From a virus, in IMG/VR virus record IMGVR_UViG_3300026089_000018, positions 1-35,568 of that record: 35,568 nucleotides of DNA, one strand, 5' to 3'. The translations under genes and the position numbers were made by a program. Under the pieces are notes generated by a model. That model searched no databases, had not been told where the DNA came from, and worked only from the letters and a program-made list of their open reading frames with translations. This document shows positions 1 to 7,717 of this stretch, piece after piece (position 1 is the first letter of the stretch; the number at the start of each line of letters is the position of its first letter).

Positions 1-903
1 GTAGTTGCCGAACTCCTCGTCCTTGTCGATCGTGACCCGCCAATCAACGTTCACGGCCTGCACCGACGCCAGCTTGTTCGCCTGGCTCCCCGGAATGTCA
101 GCCGGGTTGTAGCCGCCCGCATAGATCTCGATGTCGCGGCCCTTCACGGCAGCGGGCTTCACCGTCGCCGACGGGTGCACCGTCTGCAGGTAGCTCACCG
201 TGTCCGGGGACGAGTACATAATCCGGATCTTGTCGGTAGCCGGAACCGCAGCGAGGATCGTGAGGGTCGAGATGCCAGCACCAGCGGTGACGGTGCCGAC
301 AGCCTCGGTGTAGTCGATGCCCTTCGTCAGACGGTTCCTGCCAGCGGTCACCGACAGCACACGGCGGCCGTCCGCCTCAGCCGACTGGTACGCCGGGTGG
401 GCCGTCACAATGGTCTGGTTCGGGGTGTTCGACCCGACAACCTCCTGCAGGAACACAGGACCGGGGTTGTAGAAGATGGAGTCGCCGCGCAGAGTGGCCG
501 ACTGGGTTGCGTTGTCGCGGAGGCCGAACCGGTACGACATCTGCTCCAGGTACAGGAACGGGATCGCGACCGAGTTGACCACGTTGAACGGCGACGCCGC
601 GTTGACACCGGCCTTGAACTGCGACGCGATGTCGATGGGAACGGACGTTGCCAGGTCGAGGCCGCCGCCCGGCACCGACGTGACACCACACAGCATCTGC
701 TCGATCTCGGTGGACGTGTCGAACGACTCCAAGCTGAACGACAGGTCCGGGGTGTCACGAACAGTCGCGACCGACTTGTAGTTTCCGAGTTCGTAAATCT
801 TCTCGGTGGGGATGTTGACCTGACCGGGACCTCCGGTCTGCACACGATCGACAACGACATTGCCGTTGCCAGCGTGGATGATCTGCCCGCCCTTGATCGC
901 CAC
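1..903 (-). CDS. Major tail tube protein (C-terminus beyond window)
   Basis: An uninterrupted reading frame of 301 codons runs from a GTG at 903 off the left edge. It begins VAIKGGQIIHAGNG and continues with a region around YELGNYKSVATVRDTPDLSF and then DTSTEIEQML. It looks like the beta-rich subunit that stacks to form the tail tube of a long-tailed phage. AAGGGAG about 8 nt upstream of the GTG supports this start. It lies directly downstream of the connector and tail-terminator genes, which is where the tube gene normally sits in siphophages. The assignment rests on position and overall character rather than a diagnostic motif. A sheath or other tail subunit is less likely. The tape measure gene would be expected left of the window. 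Confidence 0.7.
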   Translation of the reverse strand, partial: MAIKGGQIIHAGNGNVVVDRVQTGGPGQVNIPTEKIYELGNYKSVATVRDTPDLSFSLESFDTSTEIEQMLCGVTSVPGGGLDLATSVPIDIASQFKAGVNAASPFNVVNSVAIPFLYLEQMSYRFGLRDNATQSATLRGDSIFYNPGPVFLQEVVGSNTPNQTIVTAHPAYQSAEADGRRVLSVTAGRNRLTKGIDYTEAVGTVTAGAGISTLTILAAVPATDKIRIMYSSPDTVSYLQTVHPSATVKPAAVKGRDIEIYAGGYNPADIPGSQANKLASVQAVNVDWRVTIDKDEEFGNY

Positions 904-1004
904 AGGAGGCTCCCTTCGTCAGCGGTGAACGGCCCCATTGGCGTCAGGGGCTCTCGAAGGGAGACTTCGACTAGGGGCCCCCGAATCGAAGGCGTGAACG
1001 GGTG
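904..1004. other. Intergenic nested hairpin
   Basis: This 101-nt gap before the tail tube gene contains a stem TCGAAG/CTTCGA (954-959 with 965-970, 5-nt loop) flanked by GGGGC and GCCCC. An alternative pairing joins CTCCCTTCG (910-918) with CGAAGGGAG (955-963), which covers the tube gene's ribosome-binding site. It may be a processing site, a weak terminator or a translational control element for the highly expressed tube gene. No T-run follows. Confidence 0.4.
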
Positions 1005-1727
1005 TTACCGCTCGTACATCCACGCCTTCCGGCTGGCCTCACGGACCAGGTGGGCGATGTCGTCGAGAGACTTCTGACCCGGCCTGTACGACCTGTACGC
1101 GTTGGCGTAGTCCTCGTGGGCGAGGATCGGTTCGCGGATGACTGCGGTACCGACGAAGTTCTGCTTGTTCCCGCCGTCTTCGAGCATGTCGTCACGTGAG
1201 ATGTAGTCTCCGCCCCGTCGGAGCCGGATACGGCCACCAGTCGGGATGAACATGTCGGACCGTCGTGACGCCTTGTGCGGGTAGTACGGCTTCCCGGCGT
1301 ACACACGGTCAGCCGTGACACGGCCGATGGTGCCACCCCACAGGCCCTTCAGTTCACGGCCGACGTGCCCCGTGTACCCCTCCTCGATCTGACGCCAGTA
1401 CTTCGCGATCGAGTTGTCCAGGAAACTGATCCGGCCCACGTGGTAGCCGAACTCGTCGGAACCACGGTTCCTCGGGTCCGCTGTCACATGCCGCAGACGA
1501 CGTGAGGACACGTTGCGTCGCAGGATGGAGTGCTCCATGTTGTCCAGCACCTCAGCCTGCAGTTCCCTAGCCCGCTGCGCGTTCTTCACCTTCAGGTCGG
1601 CGATCAACTGGGTCGAGTCGCCCAGAGAGTAGAACGTGCCAGGTTTCCCTAACGTCGACCCGGCCGGGTATCGGCCACGGCCACCCTCGCCACGTTTCGG
1701 GTAGATGTACCACTCGAAGGACGCCAT
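1005..1727 (-). CDS. Hypothetical neck/tail-region protein
   Basis: A 240-residue protein beginning MASFEWYIYPKRGEGG, rich in Arg, Lys and aromatic residues. A helical segment (about 40-75) is followed by a beta-rich part with many Gly/Arg. Its ATG overlaps the stop of the preceding gene (1727), so it is translationally coupled to the connector operon. I do not recognise a family. Its place between the tail-terminator pair and the tail tube suggests a tail completion or minor virion protein, by context only. Confidence 0.6.
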   Translation of the reverse strand: MASFEWYIYPKRGEGGRGRYPAGSTLGKPGTFYSLGDSTQLIADLKVKNAQRARELQAEVLDNMEHSILRRNVSSRRLRHVTADPRNRGSDEFGYHVGRISFLDNSIAKYWRQIEEGYTGHVGRELKGLWGGTIGRVTADRVYAGKPYYPHKASRRSDMFIPTGGRIRLRRGGDYISRDDMLEDGGNKQNFVGTAVIREPILAHEDYANAYRSYRPGQKSLDDIAHLVREASRKAWMYER

Positions 1728-2014
1728 CAGCCGGTCTTCCGCTCCCGACGGTCAGCCTGCAGACGGGAGTTCAGCTCAGCCATCAACCTGACCGCCTCCT
1801 CGTTGACGACGGACCCGTCGGACACCGACGCCTTCAACACATCCAGGCACACGTCATGGTAGGAGATGGTCGCGTTCAGGACCTTCTCCCGCAGCGACTT
1901 CTGCTCGTCACGGGTCAGTTTTGGGTACACCTCACGCTCCATGTACTGCATGAGAGACCCGACCATCCGCTTCCGCTGCTCGGTCAGAATGTTCCGAACG
2001 AAGTCCTGGCTCAT
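1727..2014 (-). CDS. Small helical protein in connector operon
   Basis: A 95-residue protein starting MSQDFVRNILTEQRKRM. It is predicted to be mostly alpha-helical and charged, with no Cys-based metal site. The start at 2014 is chosen because the ATG overlaps the upstream stop (TGATG) and the downstream stop overlaps the next ATG in the same way. No family is recognised. The tight coupling on both sides suggests it is made in fixed proportion to the neck proteins. Confidence 0.6.
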   Translation of the reverse strand: MSQDFVRNILTEQRKRMVGSLMQYMEREVYPKLTRDEQKSLREKVLNATISYHDVCLDVLKASVSDGSVVNEEAVRLMAELNSRLQADRRERKTG

Positions 2015-2538
2015 CAGTACACGACCTCGTTGTAGTAGGTGCTGGCAGTGACCTTCACGACCTGCCACTGGATCGAGAAGGTGTGATCCGGTGACATGCG
2101 CTCCACGTCCTCGAACTCTATGAGCCATCCAGGAACGGGTGTTGACGTCACCTGGTCCACAACTGGGAGCGTCCTGCCCGCGAACTCGAACCTGCCCAAC
2201 AGGATGTCGCGGATGTCGCACGCCAACGCTGTGGCCTCACCGTCGGTCTCCATGAACAGGTCGATGAAGAACGGGTAGTCCTGCCTGAACAGTGGCCCAC
2301 CCAGTTCCTCAGGGTCAGGCATCAGTTCGTTGCCGAGGACGATCGACACCAGCCCAGCGCCCACACCAGACCCCAGCTTCCCGCCCTGCAACGCCGTCGT
2401 GGTCTGGAACCTCACCGCTGGCGCACCCAACGGCGTGTTCGCCGGGTCAGTCCAGTCCAACTCGGTCAACCCGGCCTTCACATGCTTCGCGACAGTGGCA
2501 TGAACGTGCCGCGACGCGTGCCTCAGGAAGTCCACCAT
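2014..2538 (-). CDS. Putative tail terminator protein
   Basis: A 174-residue protein starting MVDFLRHASRHVHATV. It has the expected shape of a tail terminator: an N-terminal helix, a central variable loop, then strands around LFRQDYPFFIDLFMETDGEA and a C-terminal strand ending in FSIQWQVVKVTASTYYNEVVY. In siphophages this protein caps the growing tail and joins it to the head. The stop/start overlap (TGATG at 2538) with the upstream connector gene fixes the start. The assignment is from gene order and general shape. Confidence 0.55.
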   Translation of the reverse strand: MVDFLRHASRHVHATVAKHVKAGLTELDWTDPANTPLGAPAVRFQTTTALQGGKLGSGVGAGLVSIVLGNELMPDPEELGGPLFRQDYPFFIDLFMETDGEATALACDIRDILLGRFEFAGRTLPVVDQVTSTPVPGWLIEFEDVERMSPDHTFSIQWQVVKVTASTYYNEVVY

Positions 2539-2975
2539 CACGTCTCGTCTTCCGCTGTCACATGCACCGTCCACACGTCGATCGCACCCAACGCTACCGG
2601 TGGCTCCGTGATCCGGTAGTTGTACTTGTCGCCCCCTATGACGACGTAGTTGAACCCCTTCACCTTCTGGTAGTCCGGGTCCAGGAGAGTGATCTTCACC
2701 CTCGTCGCCTGCACATACCCGAACGTCTCCTGCTGGTCGGTCTTGTCGATGAACTCGATCGCCACCGGCACCTGCGTCGACTTCGGGACACGGGCACGAC
2801 GGGTGGTGGAGTTGAACGGCACCCCGTCGTCGTCGCGCGGTTCGGTGCCCTCCTCGATGTACGTGAAGAACGTGGCCCGGTCGGAAACACGCGTTGGTGC
2901 CCCGAACTCCATAGCCGTGTACAGGCCCTTGAGGATCGCGGCCTTATCGAAATCGGGAGGCAGGTTCTTCGCCAT
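2538..2975 (-). CDS. Putative head-tail stopper / connector
   Basis: A 145-residue protein starting MAKNLPPDFDKAAILKG. The middle is beta-rich (VPVAIEFIDKTDQQETFGYVQATRV, then VKITLLDPDYQKVKGFNYVVIGGDKYNYRI), as in small beta-barrel neck stoppers. It lies 3 nt from the adaptor gene upstream and overlaps the tail-terminator gene downstream, as is typical of head-completion cassettes. Function is inferred from position and fold-like pattern, with no catalytic motif. Confidence 0.5.
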   Translation of the reverse strand: MAKNLPPDFDKAAILKGLYTAMEFGAPTRVSDRATFFTYIEEGTEPRDDDGVPFNSTTRRARVPKSTQVPVAIEFIDKTDQQETFGYVQATRVKITLLDPDYQKVKGFNYVVIGGDKYNYRITEPPVALGAIDVWTVHVTAEDET

Positions 2976-2978
2976 CGA

Positions 2979-3473
2979 CTACCCCCTGTACTCGTACCCG
3001 TAAAACCCACCGAGCGCAGAGTTAGCCAACGACCTAGACACGTACGCATCCAGCACGTACGTCTTCCGGCCAGACCGACGAGCCAACGTCGTCAGTTCAT
3101 AGATCCGGGTCCGCATGAACGTCAGTTCGTCACGCAGAATCATCGCTGAACGGCCGGTCTCCGTCTCCACAGAACCGGCCTTGTAGCGGGCCGTCAACGT
3201 CAGGTTCCGCATCTGCGCCCTGACAATCTGCATCCCCGCATACAGCACCACCAGTGCACCACCAGCCGCCGACAGTTCCTCACTGACCGTGAACGGTGTC
3301 GTAGAAGTGACCGTCAGGTTCGGGAAGAAGCCGTCCAACTGCGCCTGAGCGAACCCGTCCGCGAGCGTCGCAGCCAGGTCCGTGTTCGAGGTGTCAGGGA
3401 ACACGTCATCGAAAACACCGGGTACCGCGATCTCCCGCTTCAGCGGCTCCACCAGTGTCACGAGATCCGTCAT
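2979..3473 (-). CDS. Putative head-tail adaptor
   Basis: A 164-residue, largely helical protein starting MTDLVTLVEPLKREIAVPG. It carries the segment VFPDTSNTDLAATLADGFAQAQLDGFF and an Ala/Leu-rich helix at about 85-110, as in connector proteins that bind the portal ring. The ATG at 3473 is preceded at fixed spacing by the CCGAAG block and by no Shine-Dalgarno sequence. Two long hairpins separate it from the upstream gene, so it probably begins a transcription unit covering the neck and tail tube genes. Confidence 0.55.
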   Translation of the reverse strand: MTDLVTLVEPLKREIAVPGVFDDVFPDTSNTDLAATLADGFAQAQLDGFFPNLTVTSTTPFTVSEELSAAGGALVVLYAGMQIVRAQMRNLTLTARYKAGSVETETGRSAMILRDELTFMRTRIYELTTLARRSGRKTYVLDAYVSRSLANSALGGFYGYEYRG

Positions 3474-3487
3474 GCCAACAACTTCGG
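3471..3487 (-). promoter_or_regulatory. CCGAAG start-associated element (copy at 3473)
   Basis: On the minus strand this reads CCGAAGTTGTTGGCATG, with the ATG being the adaptor start. There is no purine-rich ribosome-binding site. It is one of at least eight copies sharing CCGAAG, two variable bases (mostly A/T), about three variable bases, GGY and the start codon. I infer a -10 element giving a leaderless mRNA. Confidence 0.55.
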
Positions 3488-3494
3488 CATAAGA

Positions 3495-3560
3495 CGATGG
3501 TAGGCACCTCTCGTCGGGCTGCTTGAGCCTCAGACGGGCCAGTCAAGGTGCCTACCATCG
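3495..3560. repeat. 15-bp perfect inverted repeat with 36-nt loop
   Basis: CGATGGTAGGCACCT (3495-3509) is exactly complementary to AGGTGCCTACCATCG (3546-3560). It sits 8 bp beyond the CCGAAG element of the adaptor gene. A stem this long and perfect is not chance. It could be a transcript-processing hairpin, a terminator lacking a T-run, or a protein-binding site. Confidence 0.8.
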
Positions 3561-3562
3561 GG

Positions 3563-3604
3563 TCCCGTCTCGCGTAATGGGAGTCTGGGGGCCGCGAGAC
3601 GGGA
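3563..3604. terminator. 12-bp hairpin downstream of 3611-4126
   Basis: TCCCGTCTCGCG (3563-3574) pairs with CGCGAGACGGGA (3593-3604) over an 18-nt loop, 6 nt past the stop of the upstream minus-strand gene. Position suggests a terminator closing the capsid-side operon. It lacks a clear T-tract, so Rho-independent activity is uncertain. Confidence 0.5.
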
Positions 3605-3610
3605 GTTCTA

Positions 3611-4126
3611 CTACCTGGGGTCCTGCTGCTGCATCTCCCGCCAGGTGGCGGTGTCGCCGCCGATGGGCCACCGCTCCGACAACTGGTCAGACAGATGCTT
3701 GTCCTGCCACACCGTCGCATGGGCCGGGGCCATGTCCTTCATCCGACGGACGTTCAGCTCGTTCAGTTCCTTCACGTACTCCGCGAACGCGGCGTCTTCC
3801 AGAGTGAAAACCATTTTCAGGTCTTCCTCGGTGTGGGTCTGCCGAGACTGGGTCTCCGGGTCACCCTGAGCGTCCTTGTCGACACGCATCAGCATCCCGT
3901 TCACAAACGGGTCGAGGCCAGCGTCACGGCACACTTCCTGGTTCCGCTGCCGGTCCATGGTGGTGATCCTCAACCGGTCGCCCACCCCGAACGTGGACAT
4001 CGACTTGGGTGCGCCGCGATGGTCGGTGATCTCGACCCACACACGGCCCTCAATGCACGACTCCCACACTTCCTCATCTTCACGATGAACCAGAACCCTG
4101 GTGGTGGGTGTATCAAAATCGGTCAT
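3611..4126 (-). CDS. Hypothetical protein between capsid and connector genes
   Basis: A 171-residue protein starting MTDFDTPTTRVLVHRED. It has a beta-rich N-terminal half (VWVEITDHRGAP, FGVGDRLRITTMDRQRN) and a charged helical C-terminal half with EEDLKMVFTLEDAAFAEYVKELNEL. GGAGATGAAATG gives a clear ribosome-binding site. No family is recognised. The position would fit a capsid-associated or completion protein. Two hairpins follow the gene. Confidence 0.55.
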   Translation of the reverse strand: MTDFDTPTTRVLVHREDEEVWESCIEGRVWVEITDHRGAPKSMSTFGVGDRLRITTMDRQRNQEVCRDAGLDPFVNGMLMRVDKDAQGDPETQSRQTHTEEDLKMVFTLEDAAFAEYVKELNELNVRRMKDMAPAHATVWQDKHLSDQLSERWPIGGDTATWREMQQQDPR

Positions 4127-4340
4127 TTCATCTCCTGTTCCAGAGGAGTCGGGGTAGAGGGTGTTTCAACAAGCAGGCCACAGTCACCGAAAGAAAACTG
4201 TGGCGGCTCGTCCTAGGCTCTCCCCAGGCACCATGCCCTCCACCCCGACTGGCTCTATTCAACCACGCCCGTCTACAAGTTTCAGGGTGGCGCAGAATTG
4301 GCGTCAACGATCGACACCATCAACGGGCGTTCCCGGGAAG
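4127..4340. other. Intergenic region with stem-loop
   Basis: This 214-nt stretch has no convincing gene. It contains an 8-bp stem-loop, GCCACAGT (4177-4184) with ACTGTGGC (4197-4204), and one copy of the 10-mer AACGGGCGTT (4322-4331). The ribosome-binding site of the downstream gene lies at its left end. Confidence 0.5.
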
Positions 4341-4694
4341 CTACTCGGCCTTCGGCTTACTGCCCACAGCCTGCACCGAAGCCGTCACACCCGTCGGAGT
4401 CCACACCCCGAAATAGAACGCGACACCGGTGATGAACGTGACAACCGACGTGAGCAGCGCCTGCTGCCACTCGAACGACGGATCGTTCACGAACTCCGTC
4501 AGGAACCCGGAGATGGCCGACAGGCCCAGCAGAAGCATCGACTTCACCAGCGGAGCCGTGGTCACCTTCGTAACCAGACCCACCAGGATCGGGATGAAAA
4601 TCCCGATGAACATGCTCGCCACCTGCACAGTGGAGATCGACCCTGCGATCGGGTCGATGTCACCGCCCTCAGCCGCCAGGATGATGTCCAACAT
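4341..4694 (-). CDS. Holin-like three-TM membrane protein
   Basis: A 117-residue protein starting MLDIILAAEGGDIDP, with three hydrophobic segments at about 27-43 (MFIGIFIPILVGLVTKV), 51-68 (SMLLLGLSAISGFLTEF) and 78-96 (LLTSVVTFITGVAFYFGVW), then a short polar tail ending KPKAE. GAAGGAG upstream of the ATG fixes the start. Size and topology fit a phage holin. It lies immediately downstream of a cysteine hydrolase gene, so the pair resembles a holin/endolysin cassette inside the head genes. Membrane location is well supported; the holin role is inferred. Confidence 0.6.
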   Translation of the reverse strand: MLDIILAAEGGDIDPIAGSISTVQVASMFIGIFIPILVGLVTKVTTAPLVKSMLLLGLSAISGFLTEFVNDPSFEWQQALLTSVVTFITGVAFYFGVWTPTGVTASVQAVGSKPKAE

Positions 4695-4735
4695 TTTGGT
4701 ACTCCTTCTAATCAACTGGATACAACAGGACAAAC

Positions 4736-5335
4736 TCAGCGGACTTCCAGCCTCCGCAGACGCTCCCGCAGAACCTTCCGACGGTCACGGTTCCGTTCCA
4801 ACGCATCCAACGCCTCCAGATACGCCTTCGCTACCGCAGCAGCCCCCTTGTCCCCATCAGCGACGATGTGACGCAACGACCGACGGAAGTCGTCGTCGTC
4901 GTCCTTCAACCGCAACGCCGACGTGATGTGAGGCGTCCTCTGCTTCGGCTTCTCCCACACCGTCACACCGTTCACGTCCTCAGTCCAACCGAGGAACCTC
5001 TGCCCCCACGAACGCTCCAGATCCGTGATCCTCGCCGTACCCACCGCGTACGCGCTCGGCCAATCCGTAGACCGGACCAGCCCCTTCCCCAACGACACCG
5101 CAGCGTGGCCGTACCCCTTCGACCCGCCAGCGAAATACACCGGCACCCCCGGAGGGACCGAGTTCCGGTCCTTCGTCGGATGCTTCTTCTGCGCCCCGTC
5201 CCACGCCGCCTGAGCCGACGGGAACCCCGACCCCACCCCGAACGACATCCTGGTGAACTGTTGACACATCCCAGGCGGCGACCAGCGGGTCTGCGACAAC
5301 GCCCACAGGATCGCCTCCCTCCCCATGCGTGTCAT
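4736..5335 (-). CDS. Cysteine peptidoglycan hydrolase (CHAP/NlpC-P60-like)
   Basis: A 199-residue protein. The N-terminal 115 residues show a thiol-hydrolase layout: Cys24 in GMCQQFTRMSFG, then PPGVPVYFAGGSKGYGHAAVSLG with His77 as the likely second catalytic residue, and a TDW motif after it. The C-terminal 60 residues are helical and strongly basic (ALERNRDRRKVLRERLRRL), perhaps binding the cell wall or virion. The start at 5335 follows GGAGGTGA and overlaps the previous stop (ATGA). It probably cleaves a peptide or amide bond in peptidoglycan, either during lysis with the adjacent holin-like protein or during entry as a virion component. Confidence 0.65.
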   Translation of the reverse strand: MTRMGREAILWALSQTRWSPPGMCQQFTRMSFGVGSGFPSAQAAWDGAQKKHPTKDRNSVPPGVPVYFAGGSKGYGHAAVSLGKGLVRSTDWPSAYAVGTARITDLERSWGQRFLGWTEDVNGVTVWEKPKQRTPHITSALRLKDDDDDFRRSLRHIVADGDKGAAAVAKAYLEALDALERNRDRRKVLRERLRRLEVR

Positions 5336-5514
5336 CCCGTCACCTCCGGGTCCTGGGTGCCGTCAGGGGGTAGCCGATCAGCGTTTCCGGGGTCGTCGGC
5401 GTACGGGTCCTCACCCTCAGCCCACTCGTCCTCATCGACGTCCACCACAGGGGCGTCGTCGTCCCATTCCAGGTCGTCCTCACTCAACAGACGTTCATCT
5501 CGTGGCGTACTCAT
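5332..5514 (-). CDS. Very acidic small protein
   Basis: A 60-residue protein starting MSTPRDERLLSEDD; roughly a third of its residues are Asp or Glu (DLEWDDDAPVVDVDEDEW). The start at 5514 is chosen over upstream ATGs because it lies exactly 8 nt after a CCGAAG block, as in other genes here. It overlaps the hydrolase start by 4 nt. It has no recognised family. Small acidic phage proteins can mimic DNA or act as inhibitors or chaperones, but nothing decides this here. Confidence 0.55.
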   Translation of the reverse strand: MSTPRDERLLSEDDLEWDDDAPVVDVDEDEWAEGEDPYADDPGNADRLPPDGTQDPEVTG

Positions 5515-5528
5515 ACCCGTTACTTCGG
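5512..5528 (-). promoter_or_regulatory. CCGAAG start-associated element (copy at 5514)
   Basis: The minus strand reads CCGAAGTAACGGGTATG, where the ATG starts the acidic protein. It lies directly downstream of two hairpins that follow the capsid gene, the expected place for a new promoter. Confidence 0.55.
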
Positions 5529-5539
5529 ACATGAGCAGA

Positions 5540-5579
5540 CCCCACCGCATGAGGGGGGGCCCTTCTGACAGCGGTGGGG
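5540..5579. terminator. 9-bp hairpin after capsid terminator
   Basis: CCCCACCGC (5540-5548) pairs with GCGGTGGGG (5571-5579), with a 22-nt C/G-rich loop. It lies between the capsid terminator and the next CCGAAG element and may be a second terminator or a processing stem. Confidence 0.45.
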
Positions 5580-5591
5580 CCTACAAATGAA

Positions 5592-5623
5592 GGAGGCCCC
5601 CCAGCCGCACCCGGGGGGCCTCC
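5592..5623 (-). terminator. Terminator of the capsid operon
   Basis: An 11-bp perfect stem, GGAGGCCCCCC with GGGGGGCCTCC, has a 10-nt loop and begins 17 nt after the capsid stop. On the minus strand it is followed by the T-rich TTCATTTGT, fitting a Rho-independent terminator that isolates high-level capsid transcription. Confidence 0.75.
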
Positions 5624-5639
5624 ATTGTCACATCAGACC

Positions 5640-6632
5640 CTATGGGGTGACAGTCCCGTCGACGATCCGACGAGCTTCCTGAGGACGGTAGATGAGACCA
5701 CCGCAGTCCATCCGGCCACGGTAGTGCCGGTAGTCCACCGTGTTCTCCTCCCACGACTTCGTCTGCATCCCGCCGTACTTCACGAACGTGCCGACGGTGC
5801 CGCCGAACACCCACAGCTCGTTCGCTGGGATGTACGAAGCGCCCGACTCGTCCGCGTAGTTGTTGATCCGGACCACGTTCGCGCCCCGGTACACACCCAG
5901 GCGGCCACGACGGCGGATCTCAGCAGTAGCCTCCGGGTCGAACAGCGCCGACGGGTTGGTCACCACGTCGCTGATCTTGTCGACCATCGCCGCACGACCG
6001 AGGATCGTCACCGGAGCCTGCGACCCACCGGTGGGCTTCACGTTGTCCTGAACCTCACGGAGCGCGGTGTCCAGGTGGACCTTCGTCAGGCCGGTCGTGG
6101 CGTTGACGTAGTACGGGCTGGCCGACGGGATCGCCGCCTGCAGCAGGTTCAGCATCCGACGGTTGACCTCAGCGTCCAGACGCATGTTCGCGAGCGCCAC
6201 CAGTGACTCGATGGTCTCCGCGTAGTTCGCGCGAAGCTTGTCCGCGAACTCCGACACGTGAAAACCAACCGTGTCACGAGGGAGCGTGAACCGCTCGGTC
6301 GTGAGCTGGGTTTCCTCGATGTACCCGCCGCGAGCCGTCCAGAAGACGTTCAGGCCCTTGCGCTCGGTGATGGTGAGCTGATCGAACTCGCCCACCGTCC
6401 GCACCTCGAAGTACGTGCCGAACAGGTTGTCGAACTGGAAGCCGTAGTCGAACCTCTGAGCGAGGACGGCGGCCATCTCCTTGTGCCACCGCTCGTTCTC
6501 CCAGTTGTCCAGGGCCTCCTGGTTGAGAGCGGCCTTGGCCCTCTCGTACTCCGCGAGTTCCTCCGCACGGGGGCGGCCGAACGGGTCCGCTGCGGACTTG
6601 GCCCGCATGAGTTCGTCGATGAGAGTTGTCAT
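5640..6632 (-). CDS. Major capsid protein (HK97 fold)
   Basis: A 330-residue protein. The order of features fits an HK97-type capsid subunit: an N-terminal helical arm rich in Ala/Glu (about 1-60), an E-loop-like region with GEFDQLTITERKGLNVFW, a spine helix LRANYAETIESLVALANMRLD, then a P/A-domain with ITLGRAAMVDK-like strands (VTILGRAAMVDKISDVV) and a C-terminal segment ending GTVTP. It sits directly after scaffold and a possible decoration gene and before a strong terminator, as usual for the capsid gene. The ribosome-binding site is AAGGGGG. Confidence 0.85.
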   Translation of the reverse strand: MTTLIDELMRAKSAADPFGRPRAEELAEYERAKAALNQEALDNWENERWHKEMAAVLAQRFDYGFQFDNLFGTYFEVRTVGEFDQLTITERKGLNVFWTARGGYIEETQLTTERFTLPRDTVGFHVSEFADKLRANYAETIESLVALANMRLDAEVNRRMLNLLQAAIPSASPYYVNATTGLTKVHLDTALREVQDNVKPTGGSQAPVTILGRAAMVDKISDVVTNPSALFDPEATAEIRRRGRLGVYRGANVVRINNYADESGASYIPANELWVFGGTVGTFVKYGGMQTKSWEENTVDYRHYRGRMDCGGLIYRPQEARRIVDGTVTP

Positions 6633-6646
6633 GGTTACGCCCCCTT

Positions 6647-7171
6647 TCAGAAGGTAAGGACTGCTTCGCAGTAGTTGTTGGCGACGAGGGTGACGACCAT
6701 CCAGGGCTGAGTGGCGTTCTCAACCCACTTCGTGCCGTCCCATCCGAGCCGGTCACCGACGAGAACACCCGTCATGGTCACCAGAGTCACAGCGTCCCGG
6801 TGCCGGTCACCCCGGTCGTAGGCCGGTGTGTTCTTGAACCAGACCTTGGTTCCGTCGCCGGACCAGATCGTGGAGAGCTGGTTCCGCTTGGCGATACCGA
6901 GGTCGATCGAGTCGTAACCCAGATCCGGTGCCGCCGAGAAGACGTTGCCGAGGTGCGACTCCTCCTGGACCAGCAGGCCGAAGAAGCCTGAGATCGGAAC
7001 AGCGGCAGCAGCGGCCTGCTTCAGGAAGCCCGGAGCAGCCGGGTCGATCTGTACAGCAGTTCCGAGCAGGAGAGGCGTGCCGGACGCGGGGGTCTTCTGA
7101 CGACCCTCACGAATCGCCATGGACTCATCCGAACGCCGGAACCCGAAGTTGAGTCCGTAGTCAGATGCCAC
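6647..7171 (-). CDS. Putative head decoration protein
   Basis: A 174-residue protein starting at GTG 7171 (AAGGAGG lies 8 nt upstream) with ASDYGLNFGFRRSDESMA. The central part has short strands and a conserved-looking turn, TPLLLGTAVQIDP and AVPISGFFGLLV, and the end is WMVVTLVANNYCEAVLTF. It lies between the scaffold and capsid genes, where decoration or capsid-stabilising proteins are often encoded. The role is inferred from position only. Confidence 0.5.
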   Translation of the reverse strand: MASDYGLNFGFRRSDESMAIREGRQKTPASGTPLLLGTAVQIDPAAPGFLKQAAAAAVPISGFFGLLVQEESHLGNVFSAAPDLGYDSIDLGIAKRNQLSTIWSGDGTKVWFKNTPAYDRGDRHRDAVTLVTMTGVLVGDRLGWDGTKWVENATQPWMVVTLVANNYCEAVLTF

Positions 7172-7174
7172 GTC

Positions 7175-7717
7175 TCAGCCCTCCTTGGTGGTTGCGGGAG
7201 CGACGAACTGACGGAGAAGGAACGACGCGCCAGCGGCGGCCACCTTCTCCTCGCCACCAGCCGACTTGCCCTTCATCGCAGTCTCGCGAGGAACAGCAGG
7301 TGTGGTGGTGGTCGTTGTGGTGGTGCCAACGGATGTTGACGCCAGATCGGACACGTAGCCCTCGAAGTTCTCGTCGGACATCGCGACGATCCGTTCGATC
7401 CGCTTCTCGTCCTCGAAGAACTTCTCGTCGAGGTGCTTCGCGGACTCACGAACCTTCGTCAGGCGTTCGTCCTTCTTCGCTGCGGCGGCCTCACGGTCCG
7501 CGATGTCGGTCTTGAAGGCCGCGAAAGCCTCCTCCGACTGGGTCGCCTTCTGCTCGGCGGCCACCTTCGCTGCGGTCTCGACATCAAGCTTGGTTTCCAG
7601 CTCCGCCTTGTCGGACTTGAGCTGGTCCAGCTCGGCAGTCAGGTCAGCCGTCTCACGGTTTACCCGCGCCTCAAGGACCGCGAGGTGTTCCTCCTCCGTG
7701 TACGTCTTGTCTGCCAT
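7175..7717 (-). CDS. Scaffolding protein
   Basis: A 180-residue protein, coiled-coil over about 8-110 (EARVNRETADLTAELDQLKS and following Ala/Glu/Lys heptads), a Thr-rich linker TSVGTTTTTTTTP at about 128-140, then a basic C-terminal part. Long helical charged proteins just upstream of the capsid gene act as internal scaffolds that guide procapsid assembly and then leave. GAGGAGGAGG upstream gives strong translation. The poly-Thr linker, encoded by a run of similar ACN codons, is prone to length change. Confidence 0.75.
   Translation of the reverse strand: MADKTYTEEEHLAVLEARVNRETADLTAELDQLKSDKAELETKLDVETAAKVAAEQKATQSEEAFAAFKTDIADREAAAAKKDERLTKVRESAKHLDEKFFEDEKRIERIVAMSDENFEGYVSDLASTSVGTTTTTTTTPAVPRETAMKGKSAGGEEKVAAAGASFLLRQFVAPATTKEG

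Noticed and set aside
175-1077. A 300-codon plus-strand frame over the tail tube gene
   Set aside because: Arg/Val/His-rich shadow of the minus-strand gene, with no ribosome-binding site and no recognisable protein.
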